From the NCBI GenBank assembly GCA_035294265.1, contig DATGLK010000095.1:1-64000 (forward strand): a stretch of DNA of 64,000 nt, in the 5' to 3' direction. A program made the position numbers and the translations under genes. The DNA is from Candidatus Binataceae bacterium (GTDB lineage Bacteria > Desulfobacterota > Binatia > Binatales > Binataceae). This document shows positions 62,558 through 64,000 of the stretch, piece after piece; positions within the stretch are counted from its first letter, which is position 1; every line of letters starts with the position of its first letter. The notes below the pieces were generated by a model. The model was not told the origin of the DNA. It did not search any database and was given only the letters and a program-made list of their open reading frames with translations.

Positions 62558-64000
62558 ATGGCGCACCCGGTAATTGACCTCCAGGGGCTGGTTAAGACCT
62601 ACCATCTAGGCGATGTCGAGGTGCGCGCGCTGCGCGGCGTCACCGCTCGAATCGAGGCTGGCGAGTTCGTGGCGATCATGGGTGCGTCGGGCTCGGGCAA
62701 GTCCACCCTGATGAACATCATCGGCTGTTTGGACAAACCGGACGCCGGATCGTACCGGCTGGAGGGGGTCGACGTAGCGGCGCTGGGCGAGGCCGAGTTG
62801 GCCGCCGTTCGTAGCCGCCGAATCGGGTTTGTCTTTCAGAGCTTCAACCTGCTCTCGCGCACCAGCGCGCTGGAAAACGTCGAGCTGCCACTGTATTACT
62901 CGGGCGATTTCGAGCATGGTGCCCAGCGTGCGCGCCAGACCATCAAGCTGATGGGTTTGGGTGGGCGCGAGAGCAATCATCCCAATCAGCTCTCTGGCGG
63001 TCAGCAGCAGCGGGTCGCGATCGCCCGTGCGCTGATCAATAATCCGGCGATTCTGCTGGCCGATGAACCCACCGGCAATCTGGATTCGCAAACCTCCGCC
63101 GAAATCATGGCAGTACTGCGGCGGCTCAATCGTGAACGCGGCCTGACCGTGGTACTAGTCACTCACGAAGCCGACGTTGCCGCCTACGCCGAGCGCGTGA
63201 TAACCCTGCGTGACGGGCAAATCCTTTCGGATCGCCGCAATGTGGCACCGGCGCCAGTACTTGCATCGGCCGACGAAGCCACCGCCGCCATCAGTGTGTC
63301 CGACCAGCCTGAGCAAGCTGAAACGCGTGTGCCGATGTTCGGGTTGATGGTGTTGCGGGTGGCCGGCCGGGCGCTGGCGCGCAACAAAATGCGCTCGGTT
63401 TTGACGATGCTGGGGATTTTCATCGGGGTGGCGGCGCTGATCGCGATGGTGGCGGTGGGACAGGGGGCCAATCAGGCGGTGGAAGAGCAAATCGCCAGCC
63501 TGGGCACCAATCTGCTTATAGTGTTGCCGGGTGCGGTGACTTCCAATGGGGTGCGCGCCGGCTTCGGCAGCAGCTCGACCCTGACGGTGGAGGATGCCGA
63601 TGCGATCGCCAAGCGAGATTCGGCGGTGGCCAGTGTCAGCTATTTGGATCGGCAATTGGCGCAAGTTACCTATGGAAATCAAAACTGGACGACCAACGTC
63701 CAAGGAGTAACCCCCAACTACTTCTCGATCATCAATTGGCCGATCGTGGCTGGACGTCCCTTTGACCAGCGCGAAGCCACCCGCGCGGCGCGGGTCTGTG
63801 TCTTGGGCCAAACCGTAGTCAAAAATCTGTTTGGCAGCTTCGACAACCCCGTGGGCGCAACCATTCGAATCCGCAATGTTGAGGTGCGGGTTATCGGGGT
63901 GCTCAAGGCCAAGGGGCAATCGGGCTGGGGGCAAGATCAGGACGACGTCGCGATGATTCCCTTCACTACGGCCGAGCGCAAGGTTCTGGGGGTGGCGGCG
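62558..64000 (+). CDS. MacB-like ABC transporter, ATPase-permease fusion (3' truncated)
   Basis: The gene runs off the window after 481 codons. The N-terminal ABC ATPase has Walker A G-A-S-G-S-G-K-S near residues 38-45, the signature L-S-G-G-Q near 146-150 and Walker B L-L-A-D-E-P-T near 166-172. From about residue 265 the MacB-type permease starts: a first membrane helix near 283-306 and a long periplasmic domain. MacB works with a MacA-type adaptor and TolC. No adaptor gene precedes it in the 187-bp gap, so it may lie beyond the window. Export of peptides, lipoproteins or macrolides is typical. Confidence 0.92.
   Translation, partial: MAHPVIDLQGLVKTYHLGDVEVRALRGVTARIEAGEFVAIMGASGSGKSTLMNIIGCLDKPDAGSYRLEGVDVAALGEAELAAVRSRRIGFVFQSFNLLSRTSALENVELPLYYSGDFEHGAQRARQTIKLMGLGGRESNHPNQLSGGQQQRVAIARALINNPAILLADEPTGNLDSQTSAEIMAVLRRLNRERGLTVVLVTHEADVAAYAERVITLRDGQILSDRRNVAPAPVLASADEATAAISVSDQPEQAETRVPMFGLMVLRVAGRALARNKMRSVLTMLGIFIGVAALIAMVAVGQGANQAVEEQIASLGTNLLIVLPGAVTSNGVRAGFGSSSTLTVEDADAIAKRDSAVASVSYLDRQLAQVTYGNQNWTTNVQGVTPNYFSIINWPIVAGRPFDQREATRAARVCVLGQTVVKNLFGSFDNPVGATIRIRNVEVRVIGVLKAKGQSGWGQDQDDVAMIPFTTAERKVLGVAA

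Overview
The window is a high-GC bacterial chromosome segment with about 60 protein genes. The first 16.5 kb carry a run of housekeeping genes in the order tilS-ftsH-folP-cdaA-ybbR-glmM-pdxJ-nnrD-tsaE-lysC-cimA. From general knowledge this order is typical of deltaproteobacterial-type lineages. Together with two Rieske oxygenases, a CaiB/BaiF CoA-transferase, a cytochrome P450 and a heme-oxygenase-like diiron protein, it suggests an uncultured relative such as Desulfobacterota or Candidatus Binatota. That placement is inference. No rRNA, tRNA, CRISPR array or prophage was found.

Layout. 1-16.5 kb: cytochrome c maturation (ccmC, ccmD), a DnaJ/MerR-like pair, then the long housekeeping run: tRNA lysidine synthesis, FtsH, folate, c-di-AMP and cell-wall precursor genes, PdxJ, NAD(P)HX repair, TsaE, aspartate kinase, citramalate synthase and serine acetyltransferase. 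16.6-22.0 kb (minus strand): an aromatic meta-cleavage operon with hydratase, C-C hydrolase, Rieske oxygenase, Gfo/Idh/MocA oxidoreductase and LigB-type extradiol dioxygenase. 22.2-28.6 kb: an inserted island of visibly lower GC, bracketed by an exact 18-bp direct repeat. It holds a deleted ISNCY-type element and a compact minus-strand operon: XRE-like regulator, C5-cytosine methyltransferase, GHKL (MutL/MORC-type) ATPase, an unrecognised 278-residue protein, a DUF6339-like protein and a Vsr-type nuclease. 28.7-34.3 kb: a second Rieske oxygenase, a 3-hydroxyisobutyrate-dehydrogenase-family enzyme, a carboxylesterase, a small coiled-coil protein and a CoA-transferase. 34.4-37.6 kb: a signalling module of a membrane FHA protein, a zinc-ribbon membrane protein and a Ser/Thr kinase whose catalytic lysine appears to have moved into the glycine loop, as in eukaryotic WNK kinases. 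37.6-46 kb: inositol monophosphatase, SDR, diiron HDO protein, DapA-family lyase, hydroxyacid dehydrogenase, P450, SPL-like radical SAM and a TolB-like propeller. 46-64 kb: lipoproteins, ProS, SIMPL protein, enolase, a second hydroxyacid dehydrogenase, MFS, cupin, TSUP, NadB, RidA, L,D-transpeptidase, S1/P1 nuclease, GNAT, VOC, and a MacB-like ABC transporter that runs off the window end.

The most interesting region is the 22.2-28.6 kb island. It looks like a restriction-modification-like defence system in which a methylase is linked to a GHKL ATPase and a Vsr-family nuclease, with two proteins of unknown role. It sits in the divergent promoter region between two aromatic-oxidation operons. 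The WNK-like kinase and a P450 with no ATG, GTG or TTG ahead of its conserved N-terminus are the next most notable items.
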